From Bacteroidetes bacterium QS_3_64_15 (GTDB lineage Bacteria > Bacteroidota > Rhodothermia > Rhodothermales > Salinibacteraceae): 50,835 nt of DNA. The position numbers and the translations under genes are program-made. The stretch is taken from contig PXTN01000007.1 of the NCBI GenBank assembly GCA_003022565.1, positions 1 to 50,835 of the forward strand, given 5' to 3'. Of this stretch, positions 9,963-19,700 are shown piece by piece. How positions within the stretch are numbered: position 1 is the first letter of the stretch; each line of letters starts with the position of its first letter. The notes below the pieces were generated by a model. The model ran no database searches and was not told where the DNA came from. It was given only the letters and a program-made list of their open reading frames with translations.

Positions 9963-12170
9963 TCAAAAGGCTGCGCGTTCGAGCAGCTGTTCCACAGGCC
10001 CTGGCGTGCGTTCCTGGTGGGGGTATACCACGACGGAGGCACCTCCGAACGCCTCGACGATGCGGCGCGGTTTCCGTTCGAGCAGACGGTTCCACCAGGA
10101 TTCGTCGCTACTCACCACGATGAGATCGTCCTCGGCGATGCAGGCAGCGGTGGCCCCCGCCGATTGCTCGACGATAAACCGCGACTCGACCGGAACGGCG
10201 CACAGCTCCACAAGCTCGTCGTGGTAATTGCGGATTGTGGTTCGCTGTTCGTCGGTGGCGGAAGGCGGCAATACGTGAACCATCTCCACGCTCGCCCCTG
10301 CAGCCTGGGCCAGGGCGTCGGCAATTTCGACCTTCAGGGGATCGAACGGGCCATTGTCCGTGATGAGGGCGAGCCGACGCAGCGCTTCGAACTCGGGCGG
10401 CTGCACCAGCAGCAAGTCGCAGGGTTCGTGACGAATGATCCACTCGGCGTCGTCTCCGGTCACCCAGGACCGCACGCCAACCGGCTCGCTTTCGACGATG
10501 AGTAGATCCGTGTCGTGGTGACGGGCAAAATTGACGACGGCGTGGCGGGGATCATGGCTTACCACCTCGCCGAAATCCAAGGGCACGTCCACCTCCGACT
10601 GGAGCTTCTCCATCCGGGCCTCAAATTCGAGGTCGTCGGGCGACTGAATTTCGGCGGCCGAGTCCAGCGGCAGCTGGTCGGGCACCGTGTCAAACTGTAC
10701 CACTGTCACAGATCCGGCGCGGTGACGGGCGATGGCCGCGGCCATCCGAACCAGCCCTTCCTCGTGGAACGGCGAGGCGTCCTGGGTAAGGGCTACAGTG
10801 ATGTCCGTACCGACTGCTCGTTCAAAAAAGGTGGCCTCCGTCCGCTCCACGACGCGCTTGCTCACACGCTCCCGGACCGCCTGCCGAGCCACGCCCTCCC
10901 GTCGCACCCGGGTCCGCGCGTATCCCAGGTACCACACGAATCCCCCCGAGATGATAATGGCGGCCCCGACAAGAGGCACGGTGCCCATTTGCGTGAGCAG
11001 GACGAGACCGCCGATCACGCCGAACGCCTGTGTCCAGGGGTAAAAGGGGTCGCGGAACGACGGATCGTAGGTATCGAGATTGCCTTCCCGAAAGGCAACG
11101 AGCGCGACGTTGACGAGGATGAACACGAGAATCTTAAAGGCGCTTCCCAGCTTCGCGATGTCGTCGATCGGCACGAAGGCGATCATCACAAGCATGACGG
11201 CGCCCGTCAGCGTGATGGCGGATGTCGGGGTGTCGAACCGGTCGCTCACGTGTTCGAGGAATTCCGGAGCGAGTTGGTCGCGGCTCATCGCGAACGGGTA
11301 CCGCGAGGCGGACAGGAGTCCTGCGTTGGCCGTGCTGATGAGGGCCAGGATGGCCGCCACGACCACTACGAGCACGCCCCATTGAATGAGAGAGCTGTCC
11401 GCCACGTCGGCCACAGGGGTCGACGACCCCGCGAGTTCCGCCGTCGGCGCGGCTCCCACGATGACGGTAACCACCAGTACGTAGAGGAGCGTCGTGAAGC
11501 CCAGCGACCCGATCAGGCCGAGCGGGATGTTGCGATCCGGGTTTTCGACCTCTTCGGCCACGCTGGCCACCTTGGTTACTCCGGCGTACGACACGTACAC
11601 GAAGCCCGTGGCGGCGAGCAGCCCCCCAAAGCCGCCTTCGAAGAAGCTCTCGAAGCGCATCGGAGCCACGTCGCCGAGGCTGCCGCCCACGAACCACGCC
11701 ATCGCCCCCAGCATCACCCCCACCAGGGCCACCTGAACGCGTCCCGTCTGCTTAACTCCCAGCAGATTTACCAAGATGAGCATCCCCGCGATGACTAAAG
11801 CCAGCGTTTGGGGCGGCACATCGAACAGGAGGACAATGTAAGGTGCCCCGCCCACCAGCGCGAGCGCACCCTTAAATGAGAGAGAAAACCACGTGCCGAT
11901 GCCCGCGATGGTCCCCATGAGCGGTCCCATACCACGCTCGATATAGATGTACGTACCCCCGGCCTCCGGCATGGCCGTGGCCATTTCTGCCTTACTCAGC
12001 GCGGCCGGAAGCACCAGCACGCCCGCCAGCAGGTAGGCCAGCACAACCGCGGGGCCGGCCATTTTCATTGCCAGGGCGGGCAGGATAAAGATGCCGCTCC
12101 CCACCATCGCGCCGATGCTGATGGCCAGCACCGATGGCAGACCCAGGTCGCGTTCCAGTTTCTTTGCCAT
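9963..12170 (-). CDS. APC-type permease fused to two Usp domains
   Basis: A 735-aa protein. The membrane part (to about residue 420) is paralogous to the neighbouring permease: both share [30 protein letters not shown] followed by NPDRNIPLG, and SASRYP(L/F)AM(A/S)RDQL. The C-terminal 300 residues hold two Usp-like domains (about 455-590 and 600-715), the second beginning LRRLALITDNGPFDPLKVEIADAL. The family transports amino acids or polyamines; the exact substrate is unknown. The ATG at 12168-12170 is chosen over an ATG nine codons upstream because GGAGG lies 5 nt before it, one of the few clear Shine-Dalgarno sequences here. The tail presumably senses nucleotides or stress. Confidence 0.92.
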   Translation of the reverse strand: MAKKLERDLGLPSVLAISIGAMVGSGIFILPALAMKMAGPAVVLAYLLAGVLVLPAALSKAEMATAMPEAGGTYIYIERGMGPLMGTIAGIGTWFSLSFKGALALVGGAPYIVLLFDVPPQTLALVIAGMLILVNLLGVKQTGRVQVALVGVMLGAMAWFVGGSLGDVAPMRFESFFEGGFGGLLAATGFVYVSYAGVTKVASVAEEVENPDRNIPLGLIGSLGFTTLLYVLVVTVIVGAAPTAELAGSSTPVADVADSSLIQWGVLVVVVAAILALISTANAGLLSASRYPFAMSRDQLAPEFLEHVSDRFDTPTSAITLTGAVMLVMIAFVPIDDIAKLGSAFKILVFILVNVALVAFREGNLDTYDPSFRDPFYPWTQAFGVIGGLVLLTQMGTVPLVGAAIIISGGFVWYLGYARTRVRREGVARQAVRERVSKRVVERTEATFFERAVGTDITVALTQDASPFHEEGLVRMAAAIARHRAGSVTVVQFDTVPDQLPLDSAAEIQSPDDLEFEARMEKLQSEVDVPLDFGEVVSHDPRHAVVNFARHHDTDLLIVESEPVGVRSWVTGDDAEWIIRHEPCDLLLVQPPEFEALRRLALITDNGPFDPLKVEIADALAQAAGASVEMVHVLPPSATDEQRTTIRNYHDELVELCAVPVESRFIVEQSAGATAACIAEDDLIVVSSDESWWNRLLERKPRRIVEAFGGASVVVYPHQERTPGPVEQLLERAAF

Positions 12171-12660
12171 GACCGCCTCCAGATCGGAAAGAGACAAGCA
12201 AGCGAACTGCGGTAATCGGACGCAGAGGCCCCCTCACACGTTACGCAGCGAAATTCGCTTTCACAGAAGACGAACCCTTACGGGATCGGCTCCCCCGCGG
12301 CGGTGGAGGCCCGCTCGGATCCGAACCATTCTATGAACGCGCCGGCCGCCGCGCGGGAGAACCGCACCGGGATGCCCTCGGGGTAGAGACGCTTATCGAA
12401 ACGGCGGGGACGGTACGTGCAAATGGACTCTGACATTGGGCGCCCGACCGCATTCACAAACGGAGCACTCGCCCTCAGAATCTGTTTGGTGGATTGATGT
12501 TCGGCCGAGACATAGTGGGCGAAGCCGCAAAAAGGTGCCCAAACGAACCCTGTAGCGGTGTTACCGGGTGAGCGAAGAAGCCTTTTTGCGCGAGATCCAC
12601 GAAGTCGCAGGCCACGGAGCGTCCGCCAAACAGCTTCTCAAGCAATACGCAATCGGAAGC
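12171..12660. other. intergenic region upstream of the APC-Usp permease
   Basis: About 490 bp with no convincing gene on either strand. It holds an inverted pair AGCGAA/TTCGCT around a single A (12247-12259), 77 bp before the permease start, which could be an operator, and a nested inverted repeat at 12526-12589 just after the stop of the large lipoprotein gene. Confidence 0.5.
12526..12589. repeat. nested inverted repeat
   Basis: CGCAAAAAGG (12526-12535) and its perfect reverse complement CCTTTTTGCG (12580-12589) enclose a smaller hairpin, ACCCTGTA with TACCGGGT around a 7-nt loop, one mismatch. It is 71 bp beyond the stop of the minus-strand lipoprotein gene. It may act as a transcription end or as a protein site; the usual terminator U-tract is not directly after the inner stem. 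Confidence 0.5.
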
Positions 12661-15600
12661 CTACTGCAGCGTGCTCAGGAACTCGACCAGGTCTCGAATT
12701 TCTCCTTTGTCCAGAACGTTTTGCGCGGGGGGCATGGCCGAAGGTGCGTTCCCCCGTTGCTCGATCTCCGACCTGGCGATGCGCTGCTCACCGTCGCTGG
12801 ATTGCACCACGAGATGTGACGCCGTTTCGTCAACGAGACGACCGCTGAGGGTCTGTCCATCCTGAAGCGTGACGGATACGGTACCGAAGCCCGGGGCGAG
12901 GCGTGCACTCGGGCGCACCAGCGCCTCCAGCAGCTGTTCGCGTGAGAGCGTGGCGCCGATCGTGCGCAGGTTTGGGCCGACCGTGGAGGCCTCGATGTCC
13001 CGCAGGGCGTGGCAGCGCGTGCATTGCGCTCCCGCATGCTCGGAGAAGATCTGTCGACCCTGGGTGGCATCGCCGCCGTACAGCGCCTCGCGGTATGTGG
13101 CCATCGGATTGGCGTCCGGCTTGGCGGCCCGATACGCCGTCAGGCGGTCGTGCAGCGTGTCGGAGCTGCTGGCCTCCACCGCTTCGATAAGGTCCAGCTC
13201 GATCGCCGGCAGAAGCTCGCCGGCCGTCAGCCGATCGAACAGGGTGCCGAGCGTCTGATGCGCAGAGGGCGTATCGATCTGGCCCAGGAGACGGAGGGCA
13301 CGCTGCTGCTCCTCGACCGTACCCTCGTCGAGCACCGTGGTGAGCAATTCGGAGGTCGTGGCCGCTGGCAGATTGAGGGGCGGCAGCAGGTCGAGCGCCG
13401 TGGTCCGCACCGTGCCGTCGTCGTCCGAAAGGGCCGTCCGGACGGCCTCTTCCATGCGGGTGGAGCCGGTTGCGTGCAGAGCCCTCAGCGCCGCAGCACG
13501 CACCTCGGCGGACGGATCGTTGTGCACGCGGGCGAGCAGAGCGGGCGTCGCACCGGCGAGGCGCACCCGACCGATGACTTTGGCAGCAGCGACTCGGATC
13601 GAAGTGCTGCTGTCGGCAAAGAGCGGCTCGACGATGGGGGCGAGGGCCTTCCGCGCGACGGCCGTGTCGCGCTCCACGGGGCCGTGATACACGCCGTCGA
13701 CGCGGTCCAGGACAGATGGCTTCGGCCAGACGCCCAGCACCTTGGTCGCTTCCACCCGCATTGCCTCGGGGGCACCACTGCGCGTGGCGTACGCGGCAAC
13801 TCGCTGGGCGGCGTCTTCTGTGCCGACTCGCAGGTTGGCGTTGATCGCCCGCCGCAACAGCGCCTCGTTCGAGAACCGCTCTTCGTCGAGCACCTGGGCC
13901 AGGTCGGGAAGAGCATCCTCGATGCCGCCGTCGTCGTTGATGGCCCGCGCCGCCTCCGTCACAACGTACGGGTCCTCGTCATCGAGGAAGCGCGCGACGC
14001 CGGGATGTCCCATCCGGCGCAGGGCCACCACCGCCGCGATGCGCACGGCGCGGGAGGAATGGTCGGCGAGGGCAACAGTCGCCTCGGCATCGCCGATGCG
14101 GGCCAGCGCCTGCGACCCGGCGTGCCGCAGGTAAACGTCTTCGTCGTTGTTGGCCTCTAGCATGGCTACGAGCGGCTGGACGGCTGGTCGGTGGGCGATC
14201 TGGCCCAGCGCCTGTGCGGCGAAGAAGCGCACCCGCGGCGCCTCGTCGTCCAGCAGCGGGATCAATGCATCCCCGGCCGCCGCATATTCCACATCGCCGA
14301 TCACCTTCGCGGCCTGCGCGCGCACCTCCGAATCCTCGTCGTCCAGAAACGCCACGAGCGGCTCGGCGCGCTCGAGGTCTTCGCGGGCGAGTTGGCCGAT
14401 GCCCCACAGCCCGTGCAGGCGGGCAAGCTGATGGTCGCTGTGCCGGGCCGTCGCCAGAAGCGTCTCGGCGGCCGACCGGTCGGCCAATGCGAACTGGGCC
14501 TTCTTCCGCACACGCATGTCGTCGTGGTGTAGGAGGTCGGCCAGCTCCGCGTCAGAGCGATCCGCGAACGACGCGGCCAGCAGTGTGCGCGTCTTTGTCC
14601 GGTGCGGCGAAGAGGGGGCCCCCGGCACGTCCAGCGTCCAGATGCGCCCCTCGCCGTTCGACTCCCAGCCCTCGACCCAGTCGGCCACGTAGAGCGCGCC
14701 GGCCGGCCCGAACGTGATGCCGGTGGCAAGGACACCGCTCAAGATGGGCTGCTCCTGTTCGAGTGCAAACCCGGCGCCGTCCTGCTTCAGGCGGAATGCG
14801 TGGATTGTCGAATTGCCGGGCGATCCGACAAATTCCGACATGAAGAAGTAATCGCGCCACTTCTCGCTGAGTGCGGTCCCCGGATTATAGACGACCCCCG
14901 TCGGTCCGTTGTGGTAGGGCGTGATCGGCGGTACGATGTAGGCGGCCTGCCCCTCGAAACGGGCCCGATGGAGCCCCTCGTCCATCCAGACCTTGTAATC
15001 GTTGTTTTTGGGGTCGGTGTACTTGCCGTACTGCCAGTTGGCCCGCCACCCGCTGTCGGAGCCTTCGACGAGGTAAACCAAGCGTTCGTGCTCACCGGAA
15101 TGATCGCCGTCATTATCGACGGTGATGATGTTTCCGTGCTTGTCGAAGGCAAACTCGTGCGGGTTCCGGAGCCCGGTGGCGAAGACCTCAAAGTCACTGC
15201 CGTCCGGGTTGGCCCGCAGGATGGCCCCCTGGCGCGGATAGGAATGCTCGTCGCCCTCATCGTCGACCACCGTGAATCCGAGGTCGCCCACGCCCCAGTA
15301 GAGCCGGCCGTCCGGACCCATGGTGAGGCCGGACAGCCCGTGGCCGAAGAAGCCGAAGTGCACGCCGTACCCATGGCTGATCGACTCTTTTTTGTCGATG
15401 ACGCCGTCGCCCGAGTTGTCGCGCAGTCGCCAGACCGCCGGGAACGCGCCGACATAGATGTCATCGTCGCGTACCAGCAGGCCCCCGGCTCCATCGGTGA
15501 GCTCCGAGTTGAAGCCTTCCATGATAACCTGGGACCGATCGGCCCGTCCGTCCCCCGTGCTATCCTCGATGCGATAGACCCGTTCTTTCTGCACGGTCAG

Positions 15601-16074
15601 GTCGCGCCAGTCGTGCAGGCTGTCTTCATTGAGATCGGGGAGCCAGGTGTTTTCCTCGCTGCGTTCGGGCGCCATCTCGCGGCGGATAAACTCGCGCTGA
15701 TCCTCGACCGTCTTGTGGGTGAGGACCTCCGTCGTCCAATCCGGATGGTCGCGGATGTCGAGCAGTCCGCCTGAGCGGCTCGATCCCGTGGCGTAGACGC
15801 GCCCCTTCGAATCGGTGTCCAGGGCGATCGGGTCGGCGAGGAGCAGCTCGGAGGCCCACAGGCGGACGTCGAACCCCGCGGTCGGTTGGGGAGCCACGTC
15901 TTGCTCGACGGCGCGGGCCTTCTGGGCCGCCTTTGCGGAATCCAAACGAACAACTTCTGCTTCCTCGGACGACGACTGGCACGCCGACAGGATAAGGACC
16001 CCTCCCAGTAGGCCGATCCACGGTACGATGTGAAACAGCAAATGCGAACGTAGCGAGCACCGTCCGATTACCAT
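12661..16074 (-). CDS. exported lipoprotein: sugar-dehydrogenase-like propeller, HEAT repeats, PVC-type cytochrome c
   Basis: A 1137-aa protein. A lipoprotein signal ends in LILSAC with Cys32. Residues about 60-470 form a beta-propeller resembling PQQ/soluble glucose-sorbosone dehydrogenases and DUF7133 (GLRNPHEFAFDKHGNIITVDNDG, DGRLYWGVGDLGF, ALYVADWVEGW). The middle is a long run of HEAT repeats (about 520-950, e.g. EVRAQAAKVIGDVEYAAAGDAL). The C-terminus is a planctomycete-type haem domain with CTRCH at 1018-1022 and a likely Met ligand in SAMPP. It probably accepts electrons from sugar oxidation at the cell envelope. The ATG at 16072-16074 begins the signal peptide. It is paralogous to and divergent from the gene at 16709. 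Confidence 0.88.
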   Translation of the reverse strand: MVIGRCSLRSHLLFHIVPWIGLLGGVLILSACQSSSEEAEVVRLDSAKAAQKARAVEQDVAPQPTAGFDVRLWASELLLADPIALDTDSKGRVYATGSSRSGGLLDIRDHPDWTTEVLTHKTVEDQREFIRREMAPERSEENTWLPDLNEDSLHDWRDLTVQKERVYRIEDSTGDGRADRSQVIMEGFNSELTDGAGGLLVRDDDIYVGAFPAVWRLRDNSGDGVIDKKESISHGYGVHFGFFGHGLSGLTMGPDGRLYWGVGDLGFTVVDDEGDEHSYPRQGAILRANPDGSDFEVFATGLRNPHEFAFDKHGNIITVDNDGDHSGEHERLVYLVEGSDSGWRANWQYGKYTDPKNNDYKVWMDEGLHRARFEGQAAYIVPPITPYHNGPTGVVYNPGTALSEKWRDYFFMSEFVGSPGNSTIHAFRLKQDGAGFALEQEQPILSGVLATGITFGPAGALYVADWVEGWESNGEGRIWTLDVPGAPSSPHRTKTRTLLAASFADRSDAELADLLHHDDMRVRKKAQFALADRSAAETLLATARHSDHQLARLHGLWGIGQLAREDLERAEPLVAFLDDEDSEVRAQAAKVIGDVEYAAAGDALIPLLDDEAPRVRFFAAQALGQIAHRPAVQPLVAMLEANNDEDVYLRHAGSQALARIGDAEATVALADHSSRAVRIAAVVALRRMGHPGVARFLDDEDPYVVTEAARAINDDGGIEDALPDLAQVLDEERFSNEALLRRAINANLRVGTEDAAQRVAAYATRSGAPEAMRVEATKVLGVWPKPSVLDRVDGVYHGPVERDTAVARKALAPIVEPLFADSSTSIRVAAAKVIGRVRLAGATPALLARVHNDPSAEVRAAALRALHATGSTRMEEAVRTALSDDDGTVRTTALDLLPPLNLPAATTSELLTTVLDEGTVEEQQRALRLLGQIDTPSAHQTLGTLFDRLTAGELLPAIELDLIEAVEASSSDTLHDRLTAYRAAKPDANPMATYREALYGGDATQGRQIFSEHAGAQCTRCHALRDIEASTVGPNLRTIGATLSREQLLEALVRPSARLAPGFGTVSVTLQDGQTLSGRLVDETASHLVVQSSDGEQRIARSEIEQRGNAPSAMPPAQNVLDKGEIRDLVEFLSTLQ

Positions 16075-16708
16075 AAACTGTGCAGGTAGTTGTGGGAGAA
16101 GTAGTGCACTGTCAACCGTAGATCTTGGCAAATGGAGACGTTGCTTTCGACCTGGACGAAACGTGATATGTGAAACGTGATGCGTGAAAAAGCGTCCTCA
16201 CGTTTTACGCGTCACGCTTTGCGCATCATGCCTTATTCCAGCGAACATGCACGTTGAAAAACAAACTAGACCAGTAGTGCCACAGGTCTCGGCATGACTC
16301 GTGCGATTACCGTAACGGCTGTTCCTTCGGGGAAACGGACCCGCCTCGATGACCATTTTATCCGCGACATTGCGACACAGCAAGAACAATTGCAGCGTGT
16401 TGGAGAGAGTTCCTTCACACCGATTTGATGCGACTCCGCCGGATGGTTGAACTCTAGGGAGGAGATTCCATCCCGTCTCACTGTTTTTGGCGCGACCCAC
16501 CAGAACGACGGTTCCTTCCTACGCCCCCATTCGCAGTGCCCTCACGGGCGATGCAGGGGACACTGTTCTCGTCGGGTTTCCCCTTGTCCATTGACGTTCG
16601 CGGTCAGGGGAAACTCCTTCCCAAGGACGACGGGTCTTGAGCATCCCTCCAGTTTCTAGTTCCCTCCCACTACACCCGTGCCTCTTCGGATCGCGGGATT
16701 CTTCGTTC
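16075..16708. other. divergent intergenic region between paralogous lipoprotein genes
   Basis: 634 bp containing the control regions of both large lipoprotein genes and the heptamer array at 16161-16230, closer to the minus-strand gene. Small open frames are not protein-like. No promoter box could be assigned with confidence. Confidence 0.5.
16161..16230. repeat. two-armed heptamer array (ten units)
   Basis: Ten consecutive 7-nt units. The first four fit NYGTGAW (ACGTGAT, ATGTGAA, then two more); a switch unit AAAGCGT follows; the last five read in the opposite sense (CCTCACG, TTTTACG, CGTCACG and so on). The two arms are therefore degenerate inverted copies of one another. It lies about 90 bp upstream of the minus-strand lipoprotein start. 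The TCACG core is shared with the array at 42663-42690. Confidence 0.75.
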
Positions 16709-19700
16709 ATGATCGACCGGGCATGTGCTCTTCCAATTCTCGTCCTCCTACTCTTCCTCGCTGGGCTTGTCGGCTGTACCGAATCCCCCGATCTCGAAGT
16801 GACCCGCATCAATGACGGGGAGGCGGAGCGGCTCGCCGACCAGGCACGGCAGGGAATCTCTGGGACATTCGCCGGCGACCTTGACGTGTCGCTCTGGGCC
16901 TCCGACACCTTGATCGCCGATCCCATCGCTCTGGACCTCGATCGGCAGGGACGAGCCCACGTGACCGTCACCAACCGCCGGCGCACCTCCTCAATTGACC
17001 TTCGCAATCATCCGGACTGGGCCACCGAGGTGCTCAGTTTTACCCGCGTTGAGGACCGGGCGGCCTTTCTCCGAGAGAAGTTGGCCCCCTCACGCAGCGA
17101 TAGCAATAGCAGCTGGCTCACCGATTACAACGACGACGGGTCCCACGACTGGCGTGACCTGACGGTTGAACAGGAAAAGGTGTACCGGGTCGAGGACACG
17201 ACCGGCAACAATCTGGCCAACCGATCACAGCTGTTCTACCGGGGCTTTAACGAGCCTACGTCCGACCTCGCCGGGGCGGTCCTGCACCATCAAGGGGCGG
17301 TTTTCGTCGGCGTCGCTCCGGACCTGTGGCGCCTCCGCGACGCGAACCAGGACGGAATGGCCGACGAAACCGAATCGATCAGCTCCGGCTACGGCGTGAA
17401 CATTAGCATGAGCGGGCACGGGATGTCGGGACTCACAGTAGGGCCTTATGGCCGGCTCTACTGGAGCGTGGGGGACCCGGCGCTGAACGTGACGGACCCG
17501 CGGGGGCGCCGGTGGGCGTACCCGCAGCGCGGCGCCATCGTCCGCGCGGACCCGGACGGCAGTAATTTTGAGGTGTTCGCTTCCGGGATTCGAAATACCC
17601 ACGAGTTCGTCTTCGACGAGTACGGCAACCTCATCACCGTTGACAACGACGGGGATCACGCCGGTGAGTTCGAGCGTCTGGTGCACCTGATCGACGGGTC
17701 GGACAGCGGGTGGCGGTTCAACTGGCAGTTCGGAAAATACACCGATCCGAAAAACAATGAGTATAATCCCTGGATGGACGAAAATTACTTCCGTCCGCGG
17801 CCCGCCCATCGGGGCGCACACATTCTTCCCCCCTTGGCCCCTTATCACACCGGACCCGCTGGCATGGTTTACAATCCGGGCACGGCCCTCGGCGAGCGGT
17901 GGGAAGACCACTTCTTCGTCGCACGCTTTGGCGGCTCCCCTTCCAACTCCGGGGTGGACGCCTTTACCCTCGACCCGAACGGGTCCTCCTTCGAGCTCGC
18001 CACGGACGAACAGGTCATGCAGGGCATTCAGGTAACGGGCATGGACGTGGGAGTGGGCGGCGCGCTGTACCTCGCCGACTGGGTCGAAGGGTGGGCGACC
18101 AATGATGAGGGCCGGATTTGGAAACTAGACACGCCGGCCCAGAAGCATTCGTCTCTCCGCGAGGAAACGGAATCCCTCCTACGCGAGTCGTTTGACGGTC
18201 GCTCTACAGACGGCCTCGTGGAGCTACTGAGCCATCCAGACCAGCGGGTCCGCATGAAAGCGCAGTTCGAACTCGCCGATCGCGAGGCCCTCGCCGCATT
18301 CCGGGAGGCCCTCGAGAGCGACGACCAGATGCGCCGGATCCACGGGATTTGGGGATTCGCCCAGCTCGGCCGCGAGGACTCAACCCGAGTAAAGTCCCTG
18401 CTGAAGTGGCGCCACGACGACGAGGCGGAGATCCGGGCACAGGTGGCCCGTGCCCTGGGCGACGTGCGGTACGCCCCCGCAGCCGACTCGCTGATGCCCC
18501 TCCTCGAAGATGAACATCCGCGCGTGCGCCTCTTTGTGGCGCAGGCCCTTGGCCGACTCGAGCACGAGCCCGCCGTCGCGCCCCTCGTCGAGATGCTGGC
18601 CGGCAACGGCAACGAGGACGCTCACCTCCACCACGCGGGAACGATTGCCCTGGCCCGCATCGGGGACGGAGACGCGCTTCGGGACTTGTCCGACCACGAC
18701 TCCGTGGCGGTCCGGCTCGCAGCGGTGGTCGCGCTGAAGCGGCTGGAGCACCCGGGCGTGGCGCGTTTCCTGGACGACGACAACGCGACCGTCGTGACCA
18801 ACGCCGCGCGAGCCATCAACGACGACGCGTTCATCGAGGACGCCCTCCCCGCCCTGGCCGAGATGCTCGACCAGGACCGAGTGGTGAACGAGCCGCTCAT
18901 GCGGCGCGCGATCAACGCGTCCCTCTACAGTGGCCGAGGCACCGACGCGCAGCGACTGGCCCGATTTGCCGAACGACAATCGATCGGTGACACGCTTCGG
19001 GCCGAGGCCCTCTCTACGCTTGCCATGTGGACGGACCCCTCGATGCTGGACCGGGTGACGGGTCGGTATCGGGGGCCCGTCGACAACGAGACCGACCCGG
19101 CACGACGGGCCATCGCTTCGGCCACGCCCGGGCTCCTGCACGACCCAAGTGCACGGGTCCGGGAGGCCGCCGCGAAGGCAATTGGCGGCACCGGCTACGA
19201 GGCTGCCGCCGAGGACCTGATGGACGTGCTAAGAACGGACGAAGTCGCGTCGGTTCGGATCGCGGCGCTAAATACACTGCGCGATCTGGCCTCCACCCCG
19301 CTCAAGGAGGCGTTCGATGTGGCCCTGGCCGACGAGGCGCGCTCGGTGCGCCAGGCGGCGCTGGAAATGATTCCCGACCTCAACCTTCCCCCCGAAGACG
19401 TCGCGTCGCTCCTGGCCTCGGTGCTGGAGGACGGATCGAGCGACGAGCGGCAAACGGCGCTGCAGCTCCTCGGCGAAATCGACGCCCCGGCCGCCACCGA
19501 CCTTCTGAGCACCTACATGGATCAACTCCTCGCCGGGGACCTGTCGCGGACCCTCGAACTGGAGCTCGTGCAGGCCGTCCGGCAGTCGGACGCCGAGGCA
19601 CTCAACGAACGGCTGAAGCAGTATCAGTCCCGCACGGCCTCGGGCGACTCGGTGGCCGTGTACCGAGCGGCGCTGTATGGCGGGAACGCCGAGCGCGGGC

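Noticed and set aside
16161-16230. CRISPR-like array
   Set aside because: Units are 7 nt with no spacers and no cas gene is present; it belongs to the short-period arrays.
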